DNA of 64,000 nt from Pseudomonadota bacterium (GCA_030685065.1 JAUXQH010000024.1:126501-190500), one strand, 5' to 3'. Positions 34,342 through 43,765 are shown, numbered from the stretch's first letter. Notes: generated from the sequence alone by a model not told the origin. Program-made: numbers and translations.

Positions 34342-34806
34342 CTACAGCACCGCGCCGAGGTTTTCGGCCTCTGGGTAGAAGGCGCGCTGGTCCTCCCACT
34401 GGATCACCATCTTGTCGAGCACCGGCGCGACGAGCCGGGCCGAGAGGGTGGGGGAGTCGATCCGGTCGTACACCTCGATGTAGACGGTCTTGCAGCCGAA
34501 CACGACCTTGCCGATCCAGAAGAACGGCACCGCGAGCCCCGCCCCGTTGGACACGATGAGCTCGGGGCGCTCCTTCGCGAGGATCCGCAGCGCGAGCAGG
34601 CCGTTACGCAGCGTGTTGCGCACGCTCCGGTTGGTCGGGTGGTGCCCGAAGTACACGCGCTCCCCCTCGAGGAGGGAGGTCGCGTCCGGCTTGTCGAACG
34701 TGACCCAGAAGCGCTCGTGCTGCGTCCACCAGGCGTCCAGGCAGTGCAGCTGGGCAAGGTGCCCGCCGGACGAGCACACGATGCACACACGGTAGGGTCG
34801 CGACAT
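34342..34806 (-). CDS. Alg14/PssD-like glycosyltransferase membrane partner
   Basis: The 154-residue protein starts with VCIVCSSGGHLAQLHCLDAW, the Alg14/PssD pattern (SSGGHL). ELIVSNGAGLAVPFFW and KTVYIEVYDRIDSPTLSARL follow and also fit the family. Alg14-type proteins bind the membrane and recruit the catalytic Alg13-type partner, which is the next gene. It faces a flippase gene head to head across 40 bp. Confidence 0.85.
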   Translation of the reverse strand: MSRPYRVCIVCSSGGHLAQLHCLDAWWTQHERFWVTFDKPDATSLLEGERVYFGHHPTNRSVRNTLRNGLLALRILAKERPELIVSNGAGLAVPFFWIGKVVFGCKTVYIEVYDRIDSPTLSARLVAPVLDKMVIQWEDQRAFYPEAENLGAVL

Positions 34807-34846
34807 CGCGGTCCCTATAGCAGGACGGGCGGGCTAAGACACCGGC

Positions 34847-36349
34847 GTGAGCCAGGACGTCAAAGCCATCGCCCGGGGCACCGGCCTGCTCTTGCCGGCC
34901 ACGCTGGCCGGGAACCTGCTTCTCCTCCTGCTCGACCAGTACGTCAACGGCGTCCTGGGGACCGCCGACTACGGGCTCTTCGGCGCCATCAAGCGCGTCC
35001 TGCAGCTCGTCGGGTTCGTCGTGCTGCTCGGGATGGAGAACGCGGTCATTCGTTTCGTCGCGACGGCGGCAACACCGGAGGCCGCGCGCGGCGCCGTTCG
35101 CCACGCCTTGCTGGGAACGCTCGCGGCTTCGGGTGTCGCGGCGGCGGTCCTCGTCGCGATCGCGGGGCCGTTCGCCGCCTGGGTCGACCCGGCGCCGGCC
35201 ACCGCCGAGGCCCTCCGCATCGGGGCTCTCTCGCTGCCGTTCGCGGCCGTGCGCATGGTGGCCGTGAGCGCGAGCCAGGGGTGGAGGGTCGTGACCCACC
35301 GCGCGCTCGTGATGTTTCTCGCCTGGCCCCTCGCGCAATTCGTCGGGATCGCGGCCCTCGCCCACTGGCTGGGATTCGGCATTCGCGGCGTTATGATCGC
35401 GTACGTGGGGGCGATGGCCATCGGGGCGGCGCTCGCGGTGGGCTTCCTGTGGCGCCTCCGCGCGGACGTGTTGCGTCCGCGTCTGCCCGCGGCAGCCGCC
35501 GGCGTGGGCTTCGTCGCCTTGATGGGGTTCGCCTGGCCCATGTGGATCCAGGGCGTCGTGATGGGGCTCTACACGTGGCTCGACCAGGTGCTGCTCGCGA
35601 GCCTGCGGAGCACGACGGAGGCCGGCATCTACGGGCCCGTCGCCACGCTGGCGCCCCTGTTCGGCGTCGGTCTGGGCGCGCTGAACGGCATGTTCGCGCC
35701 GATCATCGCGGAGCGGCGCCTCGCGGGCGACATGGCCGGGCTGCAGGGCCTCTACCGCACGGTCACGCGCTGGGCCGTCGCGTTGGCCATGCCGCCGCTC
35801 GTCGTGTGCGCCGTGCTCCCCGGAGCCGTGCTGAGCCTCTGGCCGAACGGCTCGAAAGAGGCGATCGACGCCCTGCGGATCACGTGCGCCGCGCAGCTCC
35901 TGTGTACGGGCGTCGGGAGCGTGAACTACCTGCTCATCATGGCCGGCCACCAACGCGCGACCTTGCTCAACGGCATCCCCGCGGTGCTGCTCAACCTCGG
36001 GCTCTCCTTCGCGCTCATCCCCGTCCTCGGCGTCACCGGGGCCGCGATCGCCAACGCTGTCGCGACGATGGCGGCGAACGGCATCGGCCTCTGGCAGGTG
36101 CACGCGGCGCTCGGGATCCACCCGTTCGACCGAGCGTTTCTCCGGCCGTTGATCGCCGCGATTCCGTGCGCGGCGACAGCGTGGCTGGCTGGGCAGTGGG
36201 TGTCGGCGCCGCCCCTGGTGACCGTCGCGATCGCGGGCACCGCCGCGGGCGTCGTGTTCCTGGCGGCGCTCCGCGCCCTGGGCCTCGACGCGGACGATCG
36301 GCTCGTTCTCGACGCGATCGTGGCGAAGGTTCGGCGGAAGGCGGCGTGA
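34847..36349 (+). CDS. Wzx-like polysaccharide flippase (MOP superfamily)
   Basis: The 500-residue protein has 12-14 hydrophobic segments with the MOP/PST layout (N-terminal TGLLLPATLAGNLLLLLLDQY, a central AGIYGPVATLAPLFGVGLGALNGMFAPI). This family flips lipid-linked oligosaccharides to the periplasm. The start is GTG at 34847 without a strong ribosome site. It lies within the glycosyltransferase cluster, consistent with export of an exopolysaccharide repeat unit. MviN or teichuronic-type exporters of the same superfamily are the alternatives. Confidence 0.8.
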   Translation: MSQDVKAIARGTGLLLPATLAGNLLLLLLDQYVNGVLGTADYGLFGAIKRVLQLVGFVVLLGMENAVIRFVATAATPEAARGAVRHALLGTLAASGVAAAVLVAIAGPFAAWVDPAPATAEALRIGALSLPFAAVRMVAVSASQGWRVVTHRALVMFLAWPLAQFVGIAALAHWLGFGIRGVMIAYVGAMAIGAALAVGFLWRLRADVLRPRLPAAAAGVGFVALMGFAWPMWIQGVVMGLYTWLDQVLLASLRSTTEAGIYGPVATLAPLFGVGLGALNGMFAPIIAERRLAGDMAGLQGLYRTVTRWAVALAMPPLVVCAVLPGAVLSLWPNGSKEAIDALRITCAAQLLCTGVGSVNYLLIMAGHQRATLLNGIPAVLLNLGLSFALIPVLGVTGAAIANAVATMAANGIGLWQVHAALGIHPFDRAFLRPLIAAIPCAATAWLAGQWVSAPPLVTVAIAGTAAGVVFLAALRALGLDADDRLVLDAIVAKVRRKAA

Positions 36350-36367
36350 TCGCCGCATAGTCGTCGA

Positions 36368-36380
36368 GCCTGCTTCAGGC
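36368..36380. terminator. Short hairpin after the flippase gene
   Basis: GCCTG-CTT-CAGGC lies 18 bp after the flippase stop in the 110-bp gap before the next gene. There is no T-run, so terminator function is weakly supported. Confidence 0.25.
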
Positions 36381-36459
36381 CGCAGAGGAGGCTTTTCGCG
36401 ATCGTTTCGGCGCAAGCGAGTGCTGGACGTGTCACGATACGTCCACTCCGGAGTTCGTG

Positions 36460-37917
36460 ATGTTCCTGCTCCTCGTGTCCGCGGCCACCGCCACCGACAT
36501 GACGTTCGCCTGCCCCTCGGTGACCGCACCGCCGAACGCACGGCCGTACTACGACACGGCTCCCATGGGCGTCGCCCGGACGGCGTGGGACGAGGTCTAC
36601 GCGTGGTTCGACGCGAGCTGCGTCGTGAGCTGCACGTCGGAGTGGATGGACGCGACCTGCGAGTCCGCGAGCTGCGTGACCGCCGCCGGCGCCACGCTCG
36701 TCTGGGAGCAGCAGTACCGGGAAGAGGGCGGCGGCCACGAAACCTACACCGAGACGACCACGCGGACGCTCGACGTCATCCCGCCCGCTTCGGCGGGCCT
36801 CGCGTGGACCTCGGCGACGATCGAGTGGTGGGAGGAGAGCTCGAGCTCCTCGTTCGAATATGGGTCCCAGGACTCGGCCACGCTCTCGTGGACCGGCTCG
36901 CTCCAGGCGGACTGGCCCGCGGACGGGTGGTTCGAGGCCGGGAGGCGCACGAGCGGCTATTCGTACTCGTCCTACTCGGTGGAGACGAGCAACTGGGACT
37001 GGTCCTCAGACGGTTGTGACTGGGCCGTTCAGGACTACTGGAACATCGACAGCGGCACGGCGATCGACGTCACCGTGAACGCCGACCCGCTCGTCGAGGT
37101 CATCTCCTCCTACGAATACTGGGACCACGCCGCGTGCGACTCCGAGGCCTTCGGGACGTGGCGCGGCTACACCGACGGCGTCCTCTACGGCAACGTCGAC
37201 GAGACGACCTGGGAGCGCAGCGGCGACGCCGACGGCGACGGCTTCTCCACCGACGACTGCGACGACACCGACGCCGCCGTGAACCCGTGCGCCGCCGACG
37301 TGGCGCGCGACGGGGTCGACTCCAACTGTGACGGCAGCGAGGACGCCGACGGCGACGGCGACGTGAGCCTCGCCGAGGGAGGGGACGACTGCGACGACGC
37401 CGATGCGACGATCCACGTCGGGGCGACCGAGGTGATCGGCGACGGCATCGACCAGGACTGCGACGGCGCGGACTTCACCGATGCGGACGTGGACGGCGAT
37501 GGCGCCGACTCTCTCGCGGCGGGGGGCGATGATTGCGACGACACCGATCCCACCGTCTTCGTCGGGGCCGCGGAGGTCGCGTACGACGGGATCGATCAGG
37601 ACTGTGACGGCGCGGATCTGAGCGACGTGGACGCGGATGGCGCCGATGCGCCGGCGGCGGGCGGGGACGACTGCGACGACGAGGACGCCAGCGTGTTCGT
37701 CGGCGCCGCCGAGGTCGAGTGTGACGGCCTGGACCAGGACTGTGACGGCGAGGACCTCTGCCCGCCGCCCGGCACGGAGCCGGAGGAGGTCGAGGAGGAG
37801 GAGGCCGACGACGAGGACCACGAGGGCGGTTGCGGCGGGCGCGCTGCGGGCCTCCTGTTCCCCGGCCTGGCGCTCCTCGGCGTGTCCCGTAGGCGGAGCG
37901 TTCGCGATGCACGTTAG
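36460..37917 (+). CDS. MopE-type Ca-binding-repeat surface protein with MYXO-CTERM-like tail
   Basis: The 485-residue protein has a short export signal (MFLLLVSAATAT). A Ser/Trp/Tyr-rich beta domain (~15-255) with paired Cys comes next. Residues ~260-440 hold four or five repeats of DxDGD...DDCDD...DGIDQDCDGAD, the MopE metal-binding motif. An acidic Glu-rich linker leads to GGCGG, a hydrophobic stretch and SRRRS, a MYXO-CTERM-like anchor. GGAG 6 nt before the ATG at 36460 supports this start (a GTG one codon earlier is also open). The next gene, a glycoside hydrolase, follows after 9 bp. Confidence 0.75.
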   Translation: MFLLLVSAATATDMTFACPSVTAPPNARPYYDTAPMGVARTAWDEVYAWFDASCVVSCTSEWMDATCESASCVTAAGATLVWEQQYREEGGGHETYTETTTRTLDVIPPASAGLAWTSATIEWWEESSSSSFEYGSQDSATLSWTGSLQADWPADGWFEAGRRTSGYSYSSYSVETSNWDWSSDGCDWAVQDYWNIDSGTAIDVTVNADPLVEVISSYEYWDHAACDSEAFGTWRGYTDGVLYGNVDETTWERSGDADGDGFSTDDCDDTDAAVNPCAADVARDGVDSNCDGSEDADGDGDVSLAEGGDDCDDADATIHVGATEVIGDGIDQDCDGADFTDADVDGDGADSLAAGGDDCDDTDPTVFVGAAEVAYDGIDQDCDGADLSDVDADGADAPAAGGDDCDDEDASVFVGAAEVECDGLDQDCDGEDLCPPPGTEPEEVEEEEADDEDHEGGCGGRAAGLLFPGLALLGVSRRRSVRDAR

Positions 37918-37926
37918 GGCGGCTCG

Positions 37927-40686
37927 ATGGTGATCCCGCTCCGCCGTCTGCTCGTCGCCGCGCTGCTCCTCACCGCGGGGCGGGCCCACGCGGGGGAGGG
38001 TGTCGGCCGGAGCGGGGGGGGCGTTGCGGGGGGCTCCCCCCCGCCCCAAGAACCCACGTACAAGGTCATCGATCTGGCCGCGCTGCGAAACCATGACCTG
38101 TTCGACGGCTCGAAGTCGCCGCTCTTCCGCCTCCGGGACGTCGCCCCCTGGGCCCCGCCGGTGCCGCTCGCCTTCGACCCGAAGGGGGCGCCCGACGTCG
38201 TGTTGCTGAAGAGCGCGGACGCGAAGGACGCGCCGCTCGAGGTCAAGGTTCCCGTCGGGGGGGCGGCGCGCACGCTCTACCTCCTCACCGCCGGGCAGGG
38301 CCCCCTCGGCGTGCGTGACATCGCTGCCGACGGCGAGGTGCACTACGCGGACGGCCGCACCCAGCCGCTGAAGTGGATGGTGGGCGAGCAGGCGTGGCCC
38401 GCCTGGGCAGGCGCGACCGGTCGCAACGCGGAGCCCATCGCCATCGGGTGGAACCCCGGCGGAGACCTGCTCACGGCCTCCCTCGTCACGGTCGACGTGT
38501 CCTGGCCCGACGCTCCCATCGCGTTCATCACGGTGAAGTCGCGCCCGGGCCCGCTGTCGTTCGCGCTCCTGGCGGTCACGACGTCCGATGCGTCGCCGGT
38601 CACCGTCGGCCCCATCGCCGACCGCGCCCCGATGGACGGGTACGAGTTTCGCGTGCCCGCCGTCCTGGCGGCGCCGTTGCCCATCGATCCCGCGCTCGCC
38701 GTCACCGGCCCGGCCGACCGCGCGATCGTCGTCTCGGACGGGCACCTCGCCTACGGGGACGCTTCGCGCCTCGGGCAGGAGCGGGCGCGCTTCTGGGGCA
38801 TCAACCTCGTCGGGACCGGCGCGTTGCCCGACCTCGACGTCGCCGAGATCTACGCCGCGAGCCTGGCGCGGGCGGGCTTCAACATGGTGCGCCCCCACCA
38901 CATGGACGGGGACGGCGAGGGCACGCTCGTCAACCCGAAGCGCGGCGAGCCCGGCGAACCGCTCGCGCTGCCCGAGGCGCTCGACCGGATGGACCGCTTC
39001 CACGCGGCGCTCAAGGCCGCGGGCGTGTACGTCTACCTCGAGACGTGGACCCTCCGGAGCTTCCGCCCCGAGGAGGGGGTGCCGTCGCCACGCGGGCTCG
39101 TGGTCGGGAACAAGTACGCGCCCTTCTTCTGGAAGGAGTACGCCGACGCGAAGAAGGCCTGGGTGCGGGCGCTCTACGACCGGGTGAACCCCTACACGGG
39201 GCTCCGCTATGCCGACGATCCCGCCGTGGCGCTGTTCGAGATCGCCAACGAGGACAGCCTGCTGGTGGCGTGGAGCAGCGGCGCCCTGGAGCGGCTCCCC
39301 GGCGACCATCGGCGCCGCCTGGACGAGCTCTGGAACACCTGGCTCCGCAGGCGCTACGCGAACGACGCCGGCATCAACGCGGCGTGGAAGGGCCCCATCC
39401 GCGCGGGGCTCCAGATGGGCGAGACGATCTCGCTCGACTCGGTCGCGCGGGAGCCCGCGTCCCGCGGCCGTACGGAGCTGTTTCCCCCGGCGCGGGCGGC
39501 CGACCTGGTGCGGTTCTACGGCGAGCTCGAGGCCGCGCACCACGCGGACATGGCCCGCTTTCTGCGGGACGAGCTCGGGTTCCGGGCGCCCATCGTGTGC
39601 AACACGTCGTTTGGGGTGCCGCTGGCCGATGCCCAGCTCGCGGCGTGTGACGTGGTGGATCTGCACGTCTACTGGGACCCCATCGCCGAGCAGAACGTGT
39701 ACTTCGATCACGCGATGATCGAGCGGCCGCTACACGGGCGAGTCCTGGAGAAGCTCTCGTGGTGCCAGGAGGGGAAGCCCTGCACGATGAGCGAGCTGAA
39801 CCACAGCTGGCCCAACCGGTACGGCCACGAGGCCCCGCTCGTCTGGTCCTCGCTCGCGGCGCGGCAGGATCTCGACGCGGTCCTCTGGTTCGCCTACTCC
39901 CACGGGAGCTTCGAGCCCGCGCCCGACGGCCCGGGCGGCGCCCTCGATCTCGCCGGGCGCTTCTCGTCGTGGGTGCAGATGCCGACGGCCTCGGCGCTCT
40001 TCCGGAGCGGGGCGGTGGCGCCCCCCTCCCGGCGGTTCGTGCGGTGGTGGAGCCCGAGCGGGCTGTTACGCGACCTCGCGGAGCCCTCCAGCTTGTGGCT
40101 TGATCCGCAGGTCTCGTGGCAGAGCGCGCTCGACAACGTGCTCCGCACCTCCTTCGCGGCGATGCCGCCCACCCTTTTGCCCGCGCCCGGCCCAAGCTGG
40201 AGCCCCGTGCGTTGGTGGCCCGAGGAGGGCCGTTGGGTGGTGGATACTCCCCGCTTCCAGGCCGTCGTCGGGCGTACGACCACGCCCATCCTGCAGCCGG
40301 GCGCCGAGCCGGACCCTCACGCGCTTCGCGTGGCCCTCTCGTCGTTCGCGGCCGTGTCGCTCGCTTCGCTCGATGGTGCCCCGCTCGGCGCCGGGGCCGA
40401 GGGATGCCGGCGGGCCTTGCTGACGCTCGCGGGCCGCACCGAGCGCGACGGCACGCTCCGCAGCACCGGGGGCCCCGGTTCCCTCGTCTACGGCAAGGGC
40501 CCCGCGCGCCTGGAGCGGCTGGCGGGGTTCGTCGACGTGAAGTGGGCGGGGCGCCCGGAGGCGTGGAGCCTCGACCCGGTGGGAGCGCCAGTGGGGCGGA
40601 TCGCGCTGCGGCGCCTCGGCGGCGGGTGGTGGCGCCTGGAGACCGACGCGATCAGCTCGCCTTGGGTTGAGCTTCGATCTCGCTGA
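37927..40686 (+). CDS. Secreted clan-A glycoside hydrolase-like protein
   Basis: The 919-residue protein has a signal peptide (ends RAHA) and an N-terminal beta domain (~45-270), then a TIM-barrel-like domain (~275-700) and a C-terminal beta part. In the barrel, FEIANEDS gives a probable acid/base Glu442 (the N-E pair of GH5/GH-A) and TMSELNHSW a probable nucleophile Glu623. FNMVRPHHMD and DVVDLHVYWDP are typical barrel strands. It probably cleaves a beta-linked glycan. The neighbouring polymer genes suggest a role in self-polymer trimming, but the substrate is open. Its last 35 bp overlap the convergent polymerase-like gene. Confidence 0.75.
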   Translation: MVIPLRRLLVAALLLTAGRAHAGEGVGRSGGGVAGGSPPPQEPTYKVIDLAALRNHDLFDGSKSPLFRLRDVAPWAPPVPLAFDPKGAPDVVLLKSADAKDAPLEVKVPVGGAARTLYLLTAGQGPLGVRDIAADGEVHYADGRTQPLKWMVGEQAWPAWAGATGRNAEPIAIGWNPGGDLLTASLVTVDVSWPDAPIAFITVKSRPGPLSFALLAVTTSDASPVTVGPIADRAPMDGYEFRVPAVLAAPLPIDPALAVTGPADRAIVVSDGHLAYGDASRLGQERARFWGINLVGTGALPDLDVAEIYAASLARAGFNMVRPHHMDGDGEGTLVNPKRGEPGEPLALPEALDRMDRFHAALKAAGVYVYLETWTLRSFRPEEGVPSPRGLVVGNKYAPFFWKEYADAKKAWVRALYDRVNPYTGLRYADDPAVALFEIANEDSLLVAWSSGALERLPGDHRRRLDELWNTWLRRRYANDAGINAAWKGPIRAGLQMGETISLDSVAREPASRGRTELFPPARAADLVRFYGELEAAHHADMARFLRDELGFRAPIVCNTSFGVPLADAQLAACDVVDLHVYWDPIAEQNVYFDHAMIERPLHGRVLEKLSWCQEGKPCTMSELNHSWPNRYGHEAPLVWSSLAARQDLDAVLWFAYSHGSFEPAPDGPGGALDLAGRFSSWVQMPTASALFRSGAVAPPSRRFVRWWSPSGLLRDLAEPSSLWLDPQVSWQSALDNVLRTSFAAMPPTLLPAPGPSWSPVRWWPEEGRWVVDTPRFQAVVGRTTTPILQPGAEPDPHALRVALSSFAAVSLASLDGAPLGAGAEGCRRALLTLAGRTERDGTLRSTGGPGSLVYGKGPARLERLAGFVDVKWAGRPEAWSLDPVGAPVGRIALRRLGGGWWRLETDAISSPWVELRSR
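38016..38051. repeat. GC-rich intragenic repeat, short copy
   Basis: The 17-bp core GGGGGGCGTTGCGGGGG (38016-38032) and the 3' end CCCCCCGCCCCAAGA (38037-38051) both recur at 51343-51493. Here they are joined directly and translate as a Gly/Pro linker (GGGVAGGSPPP) just after the signal peptide. Together they look like an internally deleted copy of one repeat. Confidence 0.6.
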
Positions 40687-42130
40687 CCGTGGCGCTGAGC
40701 TCGAGGACCGCCTCGGGCTCGGCCTCGAGCTCCTCCTCGAACCCGGCTTCCGTGATGAGCCCGGCGCGCGCGGCGTGGAGGTTGTTGAACTCGACCAGCG
40801 AGAGGATGGCCCACTGGTAGATGGCCACCTCGTAATATTCGAGGATGTTGTCGGTCAGGTTGAGGAGCGCGTACGTGACGGTCATCGTGACGTACACGTG
40901 GGAGATGTAGGTGAGGCGGTTGTCGAGGCGCCGCTGGATCATGCGGAAGCCCTGCCAGAACATGACCCCGAGCACCCAGAGGAACGCCAGGAAGCCGACG
41001 ATGCCGGTCTCGTAGAGGACGCGGAGGTAGCCGTTGTGGGGCGCCGCCTCGACGCCGAAGATCTCGACCCCCAGCATGACGGAGCTGCCGGCGCCGAAGC
41101 CGAACCAGGGGCGATCCCAGAAGCGACGGATGATCTCGTCCCAAAAGTAGAGACGCCAGCCGACGCTGGAGTTCAGATCATAGACGTTGTCGCTGCCGAG
41201 CACGTCGCCCACGCTGGTGAAGCGCTCGAGGATGCCGCCGCCGAACCCGAGGAGCACGACCCCGCCGACCGCGGCCGCCGCGAAGATGTAGGCCCGCTTC
41301 CCATACACCCAGGACAGGTACAGGAAGCAGAGCCCCATCGCGAGCCAGGAGATGCGGGTGTAGGTGGAGATCTCCAGCGCGACGAGCAGGACGATGTAGA
41401 GGAGTCGCAACGCCCGGTTTTTCACGCGCGGATCGAGAAACTCCGCGTACGCGAGGCAGAACAGGAACGTCAGGTACATGCTGAAGTGGGCGGGGTGGAA
41501 GAAGCTCGAATTGACGCGGTTGTACCCCTCGGTCACGTCGTTGCCCGTGCCGGTGATCCACTGGAAGAAGCCGTACACGATGGGGATGACGCTCGACGCG
41601 TACATCGCGGAGATCACCTGCCTCACCATCTTCCTGTCGATCATGTCGCTGATGATCAGGTAGGTGAAAAAGGGCGCGGCGAGGCGGGTCACGAAGCGAA
41701 CGGCCCAGCGGAAGTCGGGCGCCCAGAACATCGAGATCGCGAAGAGCCCGAGGAACACGCCGTAGGGGAGGGTGAGGGAGCGCCCCTTGAACGGGTTCTT
41801 CCAGAGCACGAGGAAGTAGACGATGCCGATGCCCGTCGCGAGGACGTTGGCGAGGCCGCCGAGGTCGAAGTTGAGGCCCTCGGTCCCCATGCGCTCGCCG
41901 CCCGCGATGAAATTGCGGAGGGAGATCAGCATCAGGAAGCCGAGGATGAACGCGCGCGGGTTGGCCAGGAAGAGCCCGGCTCCCACGCCGACGATCGCGA
42001 GCGCGACCATGTAGTTCACGCCGCCGAACCCGAGGGCGAGCGCGAGCGGGACAGCCGCGGCCGCGGGCAGGATCAGCTGACGAACGGGATCCGAGCCGAA
42101 GTCGGCGAAAGGAGAGCTCTTCACATCCAT
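40652..42130 (-). CDS. O-antigen ligase/Wzy polymerase-like membrane protein
   Basis: The 492-residue protein has about ten to twelve transmembrane segments and a long periplasmic loop. It carries the Wzy_C/ligase pattern (SVGWRLYFWDEIIRRFWDRPWFGFGAGS, followed by APHNGYLRVLYETGIVG). This family polymerises lipid-linked repeat units or ligates them to an acceptor. The C-terminal tail is acidic and cytosolic. Near the flippase and glycosyltransferases it most likely acts as the polymerase. The ATG is clear; it is 65 bp from a divergent GT4 gene. Confidence 0.8.
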   Translation of the reverse strand: MDVKSSPFADFGSDPVRQLILPAAAAVPLALALGFGGVNYMVALAIVGVGAGLFLANPRAFILGFLMLISLRNFIAGGERMGTEGLNFDLGGLANVLATGIGIVYFLVLWKNPFKGRSLTLPYGVFLGLFAISMFWAPDFRWAVRFVTRLAAPFFTYLIISDMIDRKMVRQVISAMYASSVIPIVYGFFQWITGTGNDVTEGYNRVNSSFFHPAHFSMYLTFLFCLAYAEFLDPRVKNRALRLLYIVLLVALEISTYTRISWLAMGLCFLYLSWVYGKRAYIFAAAAVGGVVLLGFGGGILERFTSVGDVLGSDNVYDLNSSVGWRLYFWDEIIRRFWDRPWFGFGAGSSVMLGVEIFGVEAAPHNGYLRVLYETGIVGFLAFLWVLGVMFWQGFRMIQRRLDNRLTYISHVYVTMTVTYALLNLTDNILEYYEVAIYQWAILSLVEFNNLHAARAGLITEAGFEEELEAEPEAVLELSATVSEIEAQPKAS

Positions 42131-42195
42131 CCGTCGGGCGAACGCACGCGGCAGCTTACCCGGATGGGGGTGCGGCGGTTAGTCGCCGAGGCACG

Positions 42196-43392
42196 ATGAC
42201 CGGGGACCCTCACAGCATCTCTCGGGATGCGCCGTCCGCGCCCGCCGGGCGGCCGCCCTCCGGACGACCGCTGCGCATCCTGCAGGTGGCCCGTGTGTTC
42301 TGGCCGAACATCGGCGGGATCGAGCGCCACGTCCAGTGGTTGTCCGAGCAGCTGGTGCGCCGCGGGCACGTGTGCGATGTCGTCACGCTGAACCGCTCGT
42401 TCGAGGATGGCTCCTCCTATCCCGCGTATGACGAGCACAACGGCGTGCACATCTGGCGCGTCCCGTTCGTGGGGAGCACGCGCTACCCCATCGCGCCGCG
42501 GGTGGCTCGGTTCGCCTCTCGCTACGATGTCGTGCACGTGCACGCGGTCGACTTCATGGCCGACTGGATGGTCGCGACGAAGCGGTGGCACGGCCGGCCT
42601 GTGGTGCTCTCCACGCACGGGGGTTTTTTCCACACGGCCTTCGCCCCGACGCTCAAGAAGCTCTGGTTCCAGACCGCCACGCGGGCGATGCTCTCGGGCG
42701 TCGACCGCCTGCTCTACACCTCGGATCAGGACGAGGAGCTGTTCCGCGTGATCACGAGCAAGGGCGTGATCCTTCGGAACGCGGTGGACCTCTCGCCGTG
42801 GGAGGGGCTGGGGCGGCCGGTGGAGGGCGCGTGGGTCACGATCGGGCGTGTCGATTCGCACAAGGGCCTGTCCAACCTCGTCAAGACGCTCGCCGCCGTG
42901 CGGGACCGTGATCCGCGTCCGTTCCGCGCGGAGGTGCTCGGGCCGGAGGTCGTCCCAGGCCTCGTCGCCGGGCTGGAGCGCGAGCGGGACGCGTTGGGGC
43001 TCCAGGATCGCCTCGTGTTCCGCGGCAAGGTGACGCAGGAGGAGCTGGTCGCCGCGGTGGACCGCGCGGATCTCGGCCTGTTCCCTTCGGAGTACGAGTC
43101 GTTCGGCATCTCGGTGGTCGAGGCCATGGGCGCCGGCCTGGTGCCGGTGCTCAACGACATCCGCGCGTTCCGATACTTCATCGACGAGGGGCGGAACGGG
43201 TACATCACGCGCTACGCCGATCCGTCGGCCGCGGCCGCCACGATCCTGCGAGCGCGGGACCTCTCCGCACAGGACGGTGCGCGGCGGGCCGCGGTGGGCG
43301 CTGCGGCGCGCGCGAAGGCGCAGACCTATGCGTGGGAGCACGTCGTGGGGGATGTCGAGGATGTGTATCGGGGCGTGATCGCCGGGCGGTGA
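42196..43392 (+). CDS. GT4 family glycosyltransferase
   Basis: The 398-residue protein has two Rossmann-like domains. The N-terminal has VFWPNIGGIERHVQWL and VVHVHA; the C-terminal has TIGRVDSHKGLSNLV and the EX7E motif in PSEYESFGISVVEAM. This is a retaining GT-B enzyme that adds a sugar (often mannose, glucose or a related sugar) from a nucleotide donor to a lipid-linked intermediate in the cytosol. A ~25-residue Pro/Ser-rich leader before the first strand may be unstructured. It is part of the polysaccharide region. Confidence 0.85.
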   Translation: MTGDPHSISRDAPSAPAGRPPSGRPLRILQVARVFWPNIGGIERHVQWLSEQLVRRGHVCDVVTLNRSFEDGSSYPAYDEHNGVHIWRVPFVGSTRYPIAPRVARFASRYDVVHVHAVDFMADWMVATKRWHGRPVVLSTHGGFFHTAFAPTLKKLWFQTATRAMLSGVDRLLYTSDQDEELFRVITSKGVILRNAVDLSPWEGLGRPVEGAWVTIGRVDSHKGLSNLVKTLAAVRDRDPRPFRAEVLGPEVVPGLVAGLERERDALGLQDRLVFRGKVTQEELVAAVDRADLGLFPSEYESFGISVVEAMGAGLVPVLNDIRAFRYFIDEGRNGYITRYADPSAAAATILRARDLSAQDGARRAAVGAAARAKAQTYAWEHVVGDVEDVYRGVIAGR

Positions 43393-43452
43393 CGGCGGGT
43401 GCCCGCCGCGGCGGGTCGGGCCGAGCTACCTGGGCGGGCGAGAGGGATCCCG

Positions 43453-43671
43453 ATGCTGCTCGTCCTCGCCCTCCTCGCCGCCTGCGCCGACGGGGCGCTC
43501 GAATGCCGGGTGGTGCAGGACACCTGCAGCTGCGCGGCGCCGCTCGCCTGCCTGTCGCGCCGGGAGGCCGACGCGCTCCCGGCCTGCGACATGGAATGCC
43601 CGGCCGACAGCGCCAGCGACACCGCCGTCCCGACTTGCATGGAGGACGACGGGAGCTGCGGCTTCCGGTAG
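43453..43671 (+). CDS. Small Cys-rich lipoprotein
   Basis: The 72-residue protein has a short lipoprotein signal (MLLVLALLAAC) and a mature part of ~60 residues with eight Cys (CxCAAPLACL, CDMEC). This suggests several disulfide bonds in the periplasm or on the surface. No family was recognised. A GAGAGGGA precedes the ATG. The stop is directly followed by the left repeat of the integrated island, so it is the last gene before it. Confidence 0.6.
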   Translation: MLLVLALLAACADGALECRVVQDTCSCAAPLACLSRREADALPACDMECPADSASDTAVPTCMEDDGSCGFR

Positions 43672-43699
43672 GGGGTCAGACCCCATTACTTATCACTTG
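43672..43699. repeat. Left 28-bp island-edge repeat
   Basis: It contains the palindrome GGGGTCAGACCCC and then ATTACTTATCACTTG. It matches 47898-47925 at 25 of 28 positions; all three differences are transitions. It begins one base after the stop of the preceding gene. Confidence 0.75.
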
Positions 43700-43765
43700 T
43701 TGTCAAGCGCGCCCGGCCCATCCGTTCAGAAGCTACCTTAGAAGGCCATTTCTCCGAAGGATGCG

